DNA from: Terribacillus aidingensis
GTDB lineage: Bacteria > Bacillota > Bacilli > Bacillales > Amphibacillaceae
NCBI RefSeq assembly: GCF_040703035.1
Contig: NZ_CP159996.1
Coordinates: forward strand, 2,080,001-2,144,000
Reading direction: 5' to 3'
DNA length: 64,000 nt
Below are positions 37,850 through 47,364 of this stretch, piece by piece (position 1 is the first letter of the stretch; every line of letters starts with the position of its first letter). The position numbers and the translations under genes are program-made. The notes beneath the pieces were generated by a model, which saw nothing but the letters and a program-made list of their open reading frames with translations, was not told the DNA's origin and ran no database searches.

Positions 37850-38680
37850 TCACATCATATCTTCTAATCTATAAAACCGTTTTGCATTATGGAAATAAAC
37901 ATTTTCCTTCTCACCAGCAGATAATTGACTTGTCACTGTATCCTCAAACAGCTGGACAACCTCTGAGTAAGAAGCAGATTTTAAGCATACTGGCCAATCG
38001 CTGCCGAATAAGATCCGATTTGGACCGAAGACCTCTAAAACGAGCTCTGCATAAGGAGAAATACTTTCAGTTGTCCAGCTGGAACCGACTTTTTCCGGAA
38101 CAAGACCAGACACCTTACACATGATATTAGGGTATTCCGCAATTTTCCGCATATGACTGGCCCACGGCTCCATTTGTCCGGTATCGATAAGAGGTTTTGC
38201 TATATGGTCTATAACACAGTGTATATGAGGCAGCTTTTTTAGCAGCTCAATAATTGCAGGTAAATGTCTTGGGTTTGCCTGTAAATCAATCGGAAAACCC
38301 TCGTCGGCTAACTTTCTAAGGTTATGGATCACCGTATTTTGTAACAGCCACTCTGAAGGCAAATCTTGAATCATTGGCCGTATTCCTACAAAGTAAGGAT
38401 CTTTTTTATAGGCAGCGAAAGTATCTACAGCATGGGCATCATTCAATTCAACCCAGCCTACAACTCCGATTACTTCTTTTCTTGTATTAGCTATATCCAA
38501 CAGAAACTCATTTTCTTCTATTGTGGGTGAAGCTTGCACAGCTATCGTTTTGTTTATGTTTTGTTCATGTAGAATTAGCCCTAAATCTTCAGGTAAATAA
38601 GAGCGGCTCCTGCTGCCTGGTCCGTAATCAACTTCAGCATGCGTTTTATGCCAGAAATGTTGGTGAGCATCTATGATCAT
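37850..38680 (-). CDS. Amidohydrolase-family sugar lactonase
   Basis: 276 residues of the COG3618 (L-rhamnono/L-fucono-lactonase) branch of the metal-dependent amidohydrolases. MIIDAHQHFWH gives the HxH motif; the later VIDHIAKP and LFGSDWPVC complete the metal and catalytic positions, and DPYFVGIRPMIQDL is family-typical. Reaction: hydrolysis of a sugar-acid lactone. With the SDR gene beside it, it fits a nonphosphorylative oxidation of an L-deoxysugar, L-rhamnose or L-fucose. No dehydratase or aldolase follows in the window. Confidence 0.84.
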   Translation of the reverse strand: MIIDAHQHFWHKTHAEVDYGPGSRSRSYLPEDLGLILHEQNINKTIAVQASPTIEENEFLLDIANTRKEVIGVVGWVELNDAHAVDTFAAYKKDPYFVGIRPMIQDLPSEWLLQNTVIHNLRKLADEGFPIDLQANPRHLPAIIELLKKLPHIHCVIDHIAKPLIDTGQMEPWASHMRKIAEYPNIMCKVSGLVPEKVGSSWTTESISPYAELVLEVFGPNRILFGSDWPVCLKSASYSEVVQLFEDTVTSQLSAGEKENVYFHNAKRFYRLEDMM

Positions 38681-38718
38681 ATATCTGCTCTCCTTTCATT
38701 AGTGACCTCGAAATGCCA

Positions 38719-38752
38719 GACAAACACCATGACTTAGCTCATGGTGTTTGTC
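38719..38752 (-). other. 14-bp intercistronic hairpin without T-run
   Basis: GACAAACACCATGA / TCATGGTGTTTGTC with a six-base loop, between the SDR and lactonase genes. No poly-U follows on either strand, so it is not a typical terminator. It may stabilise or process the mRNA or damp downstream expression. Confidence 0.7.
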
Positions 38753-38766
38753 GCAAATCAGATATC

Positions 38767-39540
38767 TTATCCAATCAATAAGGACTCTGCTCCATCTATA
38801 AATATTTCCGTTCCTGTAATATGACTAGATTCATCAGAAGCTAAAAACTTCACCAAATCCGCTACTTCCTCAGGCTTACCAGATCGTTTATCCAATGGTT
38901 TGCTTCCTTCCGGAAATTCAACCGGCACTTTGATTTCATCCAAATCAGGAGATCGTTTTATCGACTCACTGAAATTTGTTTCTATTCCGCCGGGGCAGAT
39001 GACATTTACACGGATATGGTATTTTGCCAGCTCCAATGCGGCCATTTTAGCGAATGCTGCTTGTGCTGCTTTAGAGGTGGAGTAAGCTGAGAATCCGGCT
39101 TGAGAAAAGACTCTGTTTCCACTGACGGAGCTTGTAATGATGATGCTCCCGCCTTGCTGCTTCATGTAAGGAATAGCTGCTTTCACGAGGAAGAATGTAC
39201 CGTTCAAATTGATGCTGAGAACCTGGCTCCAGTTGTCCACACTCATCGACTCAATCGATGATGTCTCACCAACTATTCCGGCATTGGCGAATACTGCATC
39301 GATCCTTCCCCACTGCTCCATCATTGTTTTAGCAGCTGCCTCAACTTGATTGTAGTCGGACATATTACAGGGGATGGTAATTACCTCGAATTTCTTTTCT
39401 TCCATCTCCGATTTAACTTCTCGCAATTTTGCTTCATTCACATCCAGCAGGCAAACCCGGAAACCGGCATCGGCAAGCTTCAGCGCAGCTGCCTTTCCGA
39501 TTCCAGAGGCTCCGCCAGAAATGATGGCCGTCTTCTCCAC
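38767..39540 (-). CDS. SDR-family NAD(P)-dependent sugar dehydrogenase
   Basis: About 258 residues. Classical short-chain dehydrogenase: cofactor loop GGASGIGKA, NAG motif FANAGIVG, catalytic Ser in SSVSGN, YxxxK in AYSTSKAA, and PGGIETNF. The start is unclear: GGAGG spaces best to GTG 39540, with TTG and ATG options 3 and 15 bases earlier. Probably oxidises an L-sugar such as rhamnose or fucose to its lactone, the substrate of the neighbouring lactonase; this is inferred from neighbours, not from substrate-specific residues. Asp at LLDVNE favours NAD over NADP. Confidence 0.88.
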   Translation of the reverse strand: MEKTAIISGGASGIGKAAALKLADAGFRVCLLDVNEAKLREVKSEMEEKKFEVITIPCNMSDYNQVEAAAKTMMEQWGRIDAVFANAGIVGETSSIESMSVDNWSQVLSINLNGTFFLVKAAIPYMKQQGGSIIITSSVSGNRVFSQAGFSAYSTSKAAQAAFAKMAALELAKYHIRVNVICPGGIETNFSESIKRSPDLDEIKVPVEFPEGSKPLDKRSGKPEEVADLVKFLASDESSHITGTEIFIDGAESLLIG

Positions 39541-39570
39541 CAACATATCCTCCATTCAAGCAAACCGTTT

Positions 39571-40851
39571 TTATAGATCTATCAATTCTTTTATGTTCAC
39601 TGCATTTCCTGATTTTAAGGAATGATTACCTGCAATGCCGGTCATAATGGACATTGCTCCGTCTATGTGAGAAGCTGCACGGTTGAATGGGTCTGGGTTT
39701 GGATTACCGAATAAATCTTCCAGCAGCAGCGTATCTCCTCCGCCGTGTCCTCCGATTCCACTATCCACCTGTACCTCATATGGAACATCGAACATAGGAC
39801 TGACAACGATTGATAATTGCTCCAGCTGTCCTTCCTCTGCCTTGCTCCCTCCCGAATTCACATAGGACTTCTCTATAATGCGCGCATCGATCCTCCCTTT
39901 TGTTCCATTAAAGGAGACGATAAAACCTTCCCACGGCAAGTAGGCATTCAAACTGTATGTCAGGATTGCTTTACTTTTATAGTTCACCAGCACAGCCAAA
40001 GTATCCTCGATACTTATTCCATCTCCAAATACGCTTTGATCCCTTTGATAGCCATCTTCTTTCTCCGCATCAAGGTACATCGCTTTCAGATGTTCATTGT
40101 TTTCCAAGTCAAGAGCGAATGGATCGTTTTTTGCTTGTTCACTTTGATAAGCTCGCTGATAGAACTTTGTTTCTCCTCTTTGTTCGGCATTTTCCCTTCC
40201 GTAGAAAAGCAGATCGCCAGAAGCATACACACGCTCAGGCGTTGTATCCAGCCAGAAGTTCACCAAGTCAAAGTGGTGAGTAGACTTGTGAACGAGCAGG
40301 CCGCCGCTATTTCGTTTGTCGCGATGCCATCGACGGAAATAATCGGCACCATGCGTCGTATCGAGTGCCCATTCAAAATGTACCGAATTTACTTTCCCTA
40401 TGACACCAGAGCTTAGCAATTCCTTTATTTTTGTATTATGCGGGGCATATCGGTAGTTGAATGTCACCCGGACTTCTCTTCCTGTCCGTTCTATAGCATC
40501 CAAGATCTCCTGACACTTATTTTCATCCGTCGTCATTGGTTTCTCGGTAATAACATCGCAACCAAGCTCCAATGCCTTGAGGATATACGTGTGATGCGTT
40601 CGATCGATAGTCGTGACAATGACAATATCGGGCTTTTCCTGCTGAATCATCTTTTCAAAATCTGCCGCAGGATACGACGGTATTGCAGCATGCTGATACC
40701 TTTCTTCCAGCAGCTTGTTTGCGTAAGCCGTCCTTGTTTCGTTTATGTCACAAAAAGCAGCTAGTTCACATGTATCTTTAAAATCCCTTGCCATAGCTCC
40801 ATAATAAAATTCCGCCCGGCCGCCTGTTCCCACGAGCACATACCTTTTCAT
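39571..40851 (-). CDS. Gfo/Idh/MocA-family oxidoreductase
   Basis: About 426 residues. N-terminal Rossmann fold with GTGGRAEFYYGAM; the EKPMTT motif (EKP, lysine conserved in the family) is near residue 95; the rest is the alpha/beta C-terminal domain. Acts on sugars or inositol-like substrates using NAD(P). Start at ATG 40851, after GGGAGGTTATGCT. Second enzyme gene after the transporter and DUF624 gene, with the SDR gene just downstream. Exact substrate unknown. Confidence 0.86.
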   Translation of the reverse strand: MKRYVLVGTGGRAEFYYGAMARDFKDTCELAAFCDINETRTAYANKLLEERYQHAAIPSYPAADFEKMIQQEKPDIVIVTTIDRTHHTYILKALELGCDVITEKPMTTDENKCQEILDAIERTGREVRVTFNYRYAPHNTKIKELLSSGVIGKVNSVHFEWALDTTHGADYFRRWHRDKRNSGGLLVHKSTHHFDLVNFWLDTTPERVYASGDLLFYGRENAEQRGETKFYQRAYQSEQAKNDPFALDLENNEHLKAMYLDAEKEDGYQRDQSVFGDGISIEDTLAVLVNYKSKAILTYSLNAYLPWEGFIVSFNGTKGRIDARIIEKSYVNSGGSKAEEGQLEQLSIVVSPMFDVPYEVQVDSGIGGHGGGDTLLLEDLFGNPNPDPFNRAASHIDGAMSIMTGIAGNHSLKSGNAVNIKELIDL

Positions 40852-40876
40852 AGCATAACCTCCCATTGTTGTGATC

Positions 40877-41515
40877 TCAGTTCGCTGGGACAGAGTTGAT
40901 GTCCCTGGCCAGGAGTTTGGATGATCTCTTTTCTGTCCTCTCAAATGCCTTAGCAGCTGGCATCATCACGATCAATGCAAGAATACTGAAGCTGAAAAAT
41001 AACGCCAGACCCTGGAAATACCATAAAATTGAACCTACTCCAATCGTTCCGATCAACATGACAAACGTTTGACTTGGGTTCAGCATCATGATGAAGAAAG
41101 AACGCTTCACGATTTGAAACGGCTTCATATCATAATGCACAAGCATCGGAAATGCATATAAACTTGCAGAAAAAGCAATAGATGTGACAATGAGGTACGG
41201 AATCGTGAAGTACAAAGCAGCGTTCGCAGCAGAAGTGATGAAGAGGAAGTCCAGATAGAGGATATATCCTAACAGCACAAAGATATATCCCAGCTTATTG
41301 CTGTTCATGAACTCCCTTTTATACGTTTGTAAAAAAGTCCGAAAAATAGGAAAGTCCGTTTTTCCTTGCAGCCATTGGTGCATCACATGCAGCAGGGCAG
41401 TGGTAGCGGGGAAAACTCCGAAGACCACAAGCCCCGGCAGCAAGAAAACGAGCCATAGAATATTTGCATACGCCATTCTTGTAATCCATTCAAGACCTTT
41501 ATTTATAGCAACCAT
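40877..41515 (-). CDS. YesL-type DUF624 membrane protein
   Basis: 212 residues, about five hydrophobic segments. Starting GLEWITRMAYANILWLVFLLPGLVVFG matches the YesL/DUF624 family, usually encoded beside carbohydrate ABC transporters with a YesM/YesN two-component system. Its function is unknown even in B. subtilis. It sits between the permeases and the Gfo/Idh gene. Confidence 0.85.
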   Translation of the reverse strand: MVAINKGLEWITRMAYANILWLVFLLPGLVVFGVFPATTALLHVMHQWLQGKTDFPIFRTFLQTYKREFMNSNKLGYIFVLLGYILYLDFLFITSAANAALYFTIPYLIVTSIAFSASLYAFPMLVHYDMKPFQIVKRSFFIMMLNPSQTFVMLIGTIGVGSILWYFQGLALFFSFSILALIVMMPAAKAFERTEKRSSKLLARDINSVPAN

Positions 41516-41530
41516 AAAAGCTCCTCCTCT

Positions 41531-42370
41531 CTATCCTTTTAGACCTGTCGTACTGATCCCTTCCACAACATAGCGCTGGAAGATGAAGAAGATAACAAAC
41601 ACTGGTACGAGTGTGACAATCGACATGGCGAACATCGCTCCCCAGTTGGATACCGTTTCATTGCTCAAGAACATATTCAGCGCCATCGAGACTGTATATT
41701 TTTCTGGACTATTCAAATAGAGAACTGGCCCAAGCAAGTTATCCCAAGTCCAATAGAAAGTGAAAATTGCAGTTGTTGCTAAAGCAGGAACGATAAGCGG
41801 CAATATTACTTTATAAAAGATCTGGAATGTATTTGCCCCATCGATTGTCGCTGCCTCATCCAGTTCCCTCGGTATCGTTCGGATGAATTGGACGAGCAAG
41901 AAAATGAAGAATGGATGTCCAAAGAATGCTGGTACAACTAATGGTTTCAATGAATTCAGCCAGCCAAGCTCAGAGAAAATGATGTACTGTGGAATCATGA
42001 CGACTTCATACGGCAGCATCAATGTAACGAGCATGATCATGAACCAAAACCCTCGTCCGACGAACTTAAGTCTGGCAAAGCCATATGCAATCAGTGAACA
42101 AGAAATCAAATGACCAAGCAGCATCCAGATAACAAAAACAAGCGTATTTTTTATGAACGTACCAAACCCGTATCCTCCAAATCCTTCCCACCCTTGCGCG
42201 TAATTCAGTAACGTAAAGGGATTCGGAATAAGTGATCCAGCTGTAATAAAAATATCGCCACTCTCTTTGAAAGAGCTGACAAACAGCCAAATGACCGGGT
42301 AAAGCAATAGGATGGCAAAGCCTCCAACAAGAATGTGATAGAGATAATAACGAGGTCGTTTTTTAGTCAT
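41531..42370 (-). CDS. Carbohydrate ABC permease (YesQ/LacG/MalG type)
   Basis: 279 residues, six membrane segments. The binding-protein-dependent transport signature [28 protein letters not shown] includes the EAA loop, which contacts the ATPase. No ATPase gene lies in the window, so a shared MsmX-type ATPase probably drives it (inference from B. subtilis). Two bases from the other permease. Confidence 0.93.
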   Translation of the reverse strand: MTKKRPRYYLYHILVGGFAILLLYPVIWLFVSSFKESGDIFITAGSLIPNPFTLLNYAQGWEGFGGYGFGTFIKNTLVFVIWMLLGHLISCSLIAYGFARLKFVGRGFWFMIMLVTLMLPYEVVMIPQYIIFSELGWLNSLKPLVVPAFFGHPFFIFLLVQFIRTIPRELDEAATIDGANTFQIFYKVILPLIVPALATTAIFTFYWTWDNLLGPVLYLNSPEKYTVSMALNMFLSNETVSNWGAMFAMSIVTLVPVFVIFFIFQRYVVEGISTTGLKG

Positions 42371-42371
42371 T

Positions 42372-43265
42372 CTACTTCCCCTCCGACTCGTAATGCACCC
42401 AATACTTGGACGTCAAGAAGATGATTCCTGTCAAAATGGCTACAATAAGCAGCATGACCCAAGCCATCGCCGACGCATAGCCCATATTGAAGTACTCAAA
42501 TCCTTGCTTGAACAAGTACAGAGAATAAAGAAGTGTACCATCCAATGGACCACCAGTCCCTTTGGAAATGATGAAGGCAGGAACAAAGGTCATAAAAGCA
42601 GAGATTGTCTGCATGATGATGTTGAACAGCAAAACAGGACTAAGCATAGGCAATGTGATACGGAAGAATTTCTGGAAGAAGTTTGCCCCATCCACACTGG
42701 CTGCTTCATAAAAGCTTGCCGGAATGGATTTCAAACCAGCCAGGAAGATCAGCATCGATGACCCAAACTGCCAGATGGAAAGAAAAATCAGCATCCACAA
42801 TGCCGCTGTTGGTTCACCAAACCAACGAATCGAATCAATCCCCATACTCTTAAGAGCTAAATTCACGATTCCATCATCACCAAAGATATTGCGCCACATG
42901 ATTGCGACTGCAACACTTCCGCCGATAAGGGAAGGCAAATAATAGAGCGTCCGGTACCAGCCGACAGCTCGTGATCCGACATTCAACAGCATGGCCACCA
43001 GTAAGGCAAAAGCAAGCCGCAATGGGACGCCAGCGAATACGTAAATGATGGTGACTTTCAATGAATTGATATAGCGAGGGTCTTCTGTGAACATTTTTAT
43101 ATAGTTCTCAAAGCCGATCCATTTTGGGGCATCAAATAAACCGTACTCTGTAAATGAAAAATATAAGGAAGCTAGCATGGGTACGATCGTAAAGGCTAAA
43201 AAGCCGATGATGAACGGTCCAATGAAAAGATATCCCCACAGATTGCTTCTTAGACGTGAGCTCAA
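42372..43265 (-). CDS. Carbohydrate ABC permease (YesP/LacF/MalF type)
   Basis: 297 residues, about six membrane segments beginning [23 protein letters not shown] loop: [24 protein letters not shown]. It pairs with the MalG-type permease and starts about 75 bases after the binding-protein gene, with a hairpin between. Confidence 0.93.
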   Translation of the reverse strand: MSSRLRSNLWGYLFIGPFIIGFLAFTIVPMLASLYFSFTEYGLFDAPKWIGFENYIKMFTEDPRYINSLKVTIIYVFAGVPLRLAFALLVAMLLNVGSRAVGWYRTLYYLPSLIGGSVAVAIMWRNIFGDDGIVNLALKSMGIDSIRWFGEPTAALWMLIFLSIWQFGSSMLIFLAGLKSIPASFYEAASVDGANFFQKFFRITLPMLSPVLLFNIIMQTISAFMTFVPAFIISKGTGGPLDGTLLYSLYLFKQGFEYFNMGYASAMAWVMLLIVAILTGIIFLTSKYWVHYESEGK

Positions 43266-43298
43266 TGACTTTACTCCTCTCCTTTTGCAGGTGTAATC

Positions 43299-43325
43299 AA
43301 AACGACAGCTGCTCAGCTGCCGTCT
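43299..43325 (-). terminator. Intercistronic hairpin after the binding-protein gene
   Basis: Minus strand ACGGCAGCTG / CAGCTGTCGT stem followed by TTTTGATT, a weak terminator-like structure. Likely lets the binding protein be made in excess over the permeases, as is common in such operons. Confidence 0.6.
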
Positions 43326-43340
43326 TGACTATCTTTTCTC

Positions 43341-44618
43341 CTATTGTCCAAGCATGCCTTCTGCTTGCGTTCTGAAGCTTTCAGCAGCTTCTTCAGGAGC
43401 AAGCTGACCATAACTGATTTGTTCTGCTAACGTTTCTAGTAATTCAATGACCTCTCCGGCACCAGCTGGATCTGGAGCTCCCATTGGAGAACTGTTTGTT
43501 TCAGCCCATTCCACATATTCAAAGACTTGCTTCTGTGCTTCAGAAACTTCATCTTTCAATGCATCTTTTACTTCAGAAGACCCTGGCACACCACGGTCAC
43601 CGAGAATCAATTTATTCGCTTCTACATCGTTCATAAAGAAATCCAAGAAGTCAGCAGCAGCTTCTTTCTGCTCGGAGTTTTGTGACACAGAGAAGAACAT
43701 ACCAGGCTTCAAATAAAGACCATCAGAGGTTCCAGGGCCGGGCATTGGCGCGATCTCCAGTGGCTTCTCTGCCACCTGCTTCAATCCTACAAACTGGTTG
43801 GACCATTGGAAGATTCCTATTGCTTCTCCCTTAACTACTGGGTCATCTTCTATCCCTGTAATCTGCGCAAGAGTATCCGGCGTCGGAGTAGCTCCTTTTT
43901 CCACTTGCTCTGCGATCATGCTCCAGTAATCCACGAATAATTTATCGTCCTCATAACCTAAGCCGCTGCCATCCTCTGCATACAGACGAGCGCCTTGACT
44001 GCGAAGGTAGTAATCGAAGAATACATCAGGTCTTAGATGTGTATCGAAATATACTCCTTGTGCAACAGCCTTGTCAGACATGCTCTTATAATCTTCCCAC
44101 GTCCAGTCTTCCGGAATTTCACTTCCAAGACCCAGTTCTTCCAATAGCTCAGGATTGTAATGGAATCCAACCGCGTTTACTCCCGTGTTCATTCCATAGA
44201 TACCGTCATCTATTTTTCCGCCATTCACATAATCCTCCGTCATATTACTCGTGTCGATTTGATCACCTAAAAACGGAGTCAAATCGGCTAATTTATTACC
44301 TTGCGCATATTGTGCAAGGTAGGAAACGTCCATTTGAACGATATCCGGCAATTCATTCGCTGCCGCTTGAGGAGAAAGCTTCTGCCAATAATCATCCCAG
44401 CTCGCATACTCCGCATCGATCTGCACATTAGGATTTTGTTCCTCATACATCTCAATAACCTTCGTCGTATAATCATTTCGCGGCTGATCTCCCCACCACG
44501 CAATCCGCAGCTTCACCTTCCCGTCATCCGAACCAGAGCTGCTTTCTTCATTGCTGCAAGCAGCAAGCAATAAAACCAAAATCATTCCAAAAACCAACAG
44601 AAGCGATTTTCTTTTCAT
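43341..44618 (-). CDS. Sugar ABC transporter solute-binding lipoprotein (YesO type)
   Basis: About 425 residues. Signal peptide ends in LLAAC with lipid Cys at residue 21; the mature domain starts LRIAWWGDQPRNDYTT, typical of extracellular solute-binding family 1. Start at ATG 44618 (GGGGGGA upstream). First gene of a ten-gene, same-strand cluster; a perfect cre lies just upstream. Ligand is unknown, but the neighbouring YesMN-type pair and esterase suggest a plant-derived oligosaccharide. Confidence 0.92.
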   Translation of the reverse strand: MKRKSLLLVFGMILVLLLAACSNEESSSGSDDGKVKLRIAWWGDQPRNDYTTKVIEMYEEQNPNVQIDAEYASWDDYWQKLSPQAAANELPDIVQMDVSYLAQYAQGNKLADLTPFLGDQIDTSNMTEDYVNGGKIDDGIYGMNTGVNAVGFHYNPELLEELGLGSEIPEDWTWEDYKSMSDKAVAQGVYFDTHLRPDVFFDYYLRSQGARLYAEDGSGLGYEDDKLFVDYWSMIAEQVEKGATPTPDTLAQITGIEDDPVVKGEAIGIFQWSNQFVGLKQVAEKPLEIAPMPGPGTSDGLYLKPGMFFSVSQNSEQKEAAADFLDFFMNDVEANKLILGDRGVPGSSEVKDALKDEVSEAQKQVFEYVEWAETNSSPMGAPDPAGAGEVIELLETLAEQISYGQLAPEEAAESFRTQAEGMLGQ

Positions 44619-44639
44619 ATCCAATCCCCCCAGGCTTAA

Positions 44640-44653
44640 TGTAAGCGATTACA
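44640..44653 (-). promoter_or_regulatory. cre site (CcpA)
   Basis: TGTAAGCGATTACA, a perfect match to the catabolite-responsive element TGWAANCGNTNWCA, 22 bases before the binding-protein start, where CcpA could block transcription when glucose is present. A TAAAAT -10 candidate lies just upstream. Confidence 0.88.
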
Positions 44654-44852
44654 TTAATGATTTTACCAAAAGGATGGGAATAGAGGATATATAGAAAACA
44701 GGGGTAAATGTTTAAAAAAACGTGTAAAACACTTTCTCAGAATCGATAATATCGTATTCTTTTTTTCCATCAGTATAAAAAGGGAATTCTGCAACGGAAC
44801 TTCTTAGATGTTATTTTAGATATTGTCACTTTACATCACACTTCTTTAATAC

Positions 44853-44886
44853 AAAAAAACTCCGAGCTAATTAGAAGCCTCGAAGT
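44853..44886 (-). terminator. Terminator after the 44894-46102 MFS gene
   Basis: Minus strand ACTTCGAGGC, loop, GCTCGGAGT plus a T run, with one G-U pair. The rest of 44654-44850 shows no gene. Confidence 0.8.
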
Positions 44887-44893
44887 ATTTTGC

Positions 44894-46102
44894 CTATCGT
44901 GCATGTTCATTTCTCACCCGTGGTTTAGTCAGCTTTTGAAAACGATAGTATAGAAATGCTGCGGCGATAATGCCAATAAATGCCACAACACAATCGAACA
45001 TAAATATATGTGCCATATCTCCGTTCTTAGCAATTAATCCAGTTGCTACAGGTAAAACAACGCTTGCTACACTAGAAGCAGTGGAAACAAACCCTGTAAC
45101 AATCCCCTTTCTCTTCCAGAAAAACTGCGTCATCATTGAAATAGCGAGCTGTAAGATTCCAGCTGTTGAGAATCCTAGGAAAAAGCAAGTTATACTTAAA
45201 ACAAGTGGAATGTGGACGCTAAGAATAACAATGACAGCAATCAAAGTAATCATTGGATAAAGTAGGATCACCGTAACAGGTTTTAGAATTTTTTTCAACA
45301 GAATAGTTAATAAGAGAACTGAAATTAGTGAACCGATACTATAATAGCTCAGCAACTGAACCGAATTGGAAGCAGACATCCCAGCAACTTCTTCTCCGTA
45401 ACTAGGTAACCAAATTTGTGAAACTGTCAATAATGCGGTTGATGTAAAACCTATAACAATAAGCGCAAGCCCTTCTTTCCAAAATTCAGGTTCAGTTAAG
45501 AACTGACTTACTTGAGAATCATCTTCCTCCCTTGCTTGTCCGGATTGAGACTTCGGAATAGCAAAAAATAAAAAAATCATATTCACAATGTAAATAATTG
45601 CTGGTATGAAAAAGGAAAACCCATAAAATATATTATTTTCGGATAGAAGCAGGATGATAAATGGCAGAAATGTAGCACCCAGCGATACAAACCCTTTTAT
45701 CATGACACTTGCTGAGCTAGCGGATTTCGGAAACATCTCAGTGAGAGCTGGATATGTACCAGCATCCATAGCAGAGTTTGAAATACCTGCAAATAAAGCT
45801 AAGACAATCGCTATCTCATAATTAGGTGAAAATGGAATTCCCACCAAAAAGATGACCATTGCAACTGCGGAAACAATAATTAAAGGTTTCCTACCGAACT
45901 TATCCGACAATGCCCCTGCAATGCTGTAAGTTATCAATCTTCCTATACCTATCGCAGCGATCAAATAACTGACACCTGTAGCATCTGTATCCAATTGATT
46001 TGTTAAAGAAGACATATTTGAAGCTAGGATAATATTTACCATACCTAATAAAAAGTAATTAATATACATCCCAAACGCCGATATAAAGTACTGATACTTC
46101 AT
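44894..46102 (-). CDS. MFS transporter, quinate/shikimate cluster
   Basis: About 402 residues with 12 membrane segments. The MFS loop-2 motif is GALSDKFGRKPLI. It is a paralogue of the 48197-49390 carrier, with which it shares SGNSVQLLSYYSIG/SVTMLSYYSTG-like segments and KFGRKPL. The start is ATG 46102 with GGGGG upstream. It probably imports a shikimate- or quinate-like acid, judging from the AroE and AroD genes between the two carriers. A terminator separates it from aroE, so it may be independently transcribed. Confidence 0.85.
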   Translation of the reverse strand: MKYQYFISAFGMYINYFLLGMVNIILASNMSSLTNQLDTDATGVSYLIAAIGIGRLITYSIAGALSDKFGRKPLIIVSAVAMVIFLVGIPFSPNYEIAIVLALFAGISNSAMDAGTYPALTEMFPKSASSASVMIKGFVSLGATFLPFIILLLSENNIFYGFSFFIPAIIYIVNMIFLFFAIPKSQSGQAREEDDSQVSQFLTEPEFWKEGLALIVIGFTSTALLTVSQIWLPSYGEEVAGMSASNSVQLLSYYSIGSLISVLLLTILLKKILKPVTVILLYPMITLIAVIVILSVHIPLVLSITCFFLGFSTAGILQLAISMMTQFFWKRKGIVTGFVSTASSVASVVLPVATGLIAKNGDMAHIFMFDCVVAFIGIIAAAFLYYRFQKLTKPRVRNEHAR

Positions 46103-46206
46103 TAGTTTCCCCCTACAATGTAAAACATCCTGCAATTGTTCTCCCCATAGAAAAATACAGTGTAAAAAAGTAAAAGCTATTTTATACTCCTTAAAATAGA
46201 ATCCTC

Positions 46207-46252
46207 AAAAAAACTAAGAAAAACATGGAGTAATCTCCTGTTTTTCTTAGTT
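46207..46252 (-). terminator. Terminator after aroE
   Basis: Minus strand AACTAAGAAAAACAGGAG / CTCCATGTTTTTCTTAGTT (one bulge) followed by seven T. Confidence 0.9.
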
Positions 46253-46365
46253 CCGATCCTTCATTCATTAATTAGATGCGAACTATAGCATTCACACTAT
46301 AAAACGATAAAGCAATCCTATTTAGAGGTTTTATCTTCACATTTACATGTACTTAAAGGTACTTT

Positions 46366-47262
46366 TTATTCAAACATAATTTTTTTAATTTCATCTTTAG
46401 GCATTTCTTCACCAGTAAATAGTTTGAATCCTAATGCACCTTGTCCTAGCATCATACCCAAACCATTGATGATAGTTGCACCAGCTTCTTCTGCTTGAGC
46501 TAATAATTTAGATTTCGCTGGATTATAAACAACGTCTGTCACAATTAAGTCTTTACGTAATACGTCTAAATTATCATCCAATATACTTAAGTGATCTAAA
46601 GGTTTCATCCCTAAACTTGTACCATTTGCCAGTATTGCACTTTCTGCTACTTCCCGGCGAAAGGCATCTTTATCCTCTAGTGGAAATATATTTGCTTTTA
46701 CATTATAATCCTTCATGTCATTGTTGATTTTCTCAGCATTCAATTCAGCTTGGTGGAAATACTGATCATTGCGTGCAAAGATACTAATCTCTGAAATCCC
46801 TGCAAGTGCCAATTCAACTGCAATTGGTGTTGCCGCACCACCTGACCCTACTAGTGTTACCTTTTTCCCTTGTAAATCGACTCCGTGTTCTTTAAGGTTG
46901 TTTACATAACCTTTTCCATCAGTGTTATAACCAATTAATTTTCCATCTCTATTGACGACCGTATTGACAGCTCCAATATACTTAGCACTCTCATCTAATT
47001 CATCTAGATATTTAATAACTTCCATTTTATTTGGCATCGATACATTGAAACCAGCCACATCAAGAGCTTTCATCCCTTCTACAGCTTTTTCCAACGTTTC
47101 ATTGCCCACTTCAAATGCAAGATATGCGTAATTTAAACCTTTTAATGTATATCCTAAATTATGCATTCTCGGTGATAAACTGTGTCCGATTGGTGTAGCA
47201 AGTAATCCAACTAATTTTGTTTTTCCATCAATTTTTTCTAAGTTTTTTTCCAAGTTTTCCAT
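46366..47262 (-). CDS. Shikimate/quinate dehydrogenase (AroE family)
   Basis: 298 residues. Shikimate dehydrogenase motifs: PIGHSLSPRMHN, a substrate-binding FNVSMPNK with catalytic Lys, AVNTVV, YNTDGKG, and NAD(P) loop GSGGAATPI. In this cluster it more likely works in the catabolic direction, quinate/shikimate to dehydroquinate/dehydroshikimate, because it sits between two transporters with a dehydratase. It could also be a second AroE; the genome's main copy is not visible. Confidence 0.9.
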   Translation of the reverse strand: MENLEKNLEKIDGKTKLVGLLATPIGHSLSPRMHNLGYTLKGLNYAYLAFEVGNETLEKAVEGMKALDVAGFNVSMPNKMEVIKYLDELDESAKYIGAVNTVVNRDGKLIGYNTDGKGYVNNLKEHGVDLQGKKVTLVGSGGAATPIAVELALAGISEISIFARNDQYFHQAELNAEKINNDMKDYNVKANIFPLEDKDAFRREVAESAILANGTSLGMKPLDHLSILDDNLDVLRKDLIVTDVVYNPAKSKLLAQAEEAGATIINGLGMMLGQGALGFKLFTGEEMPKDEIKKIMFE

Positions 47263-47364
47263 ATTAAAATCTCCCTTATAAATTATCTATAAAAAGTTTC
47301 ATTTATATTGAATAACCTTACTTCACAATCAAATAAGTAAGAATAACCATACAACTTACTGGGT

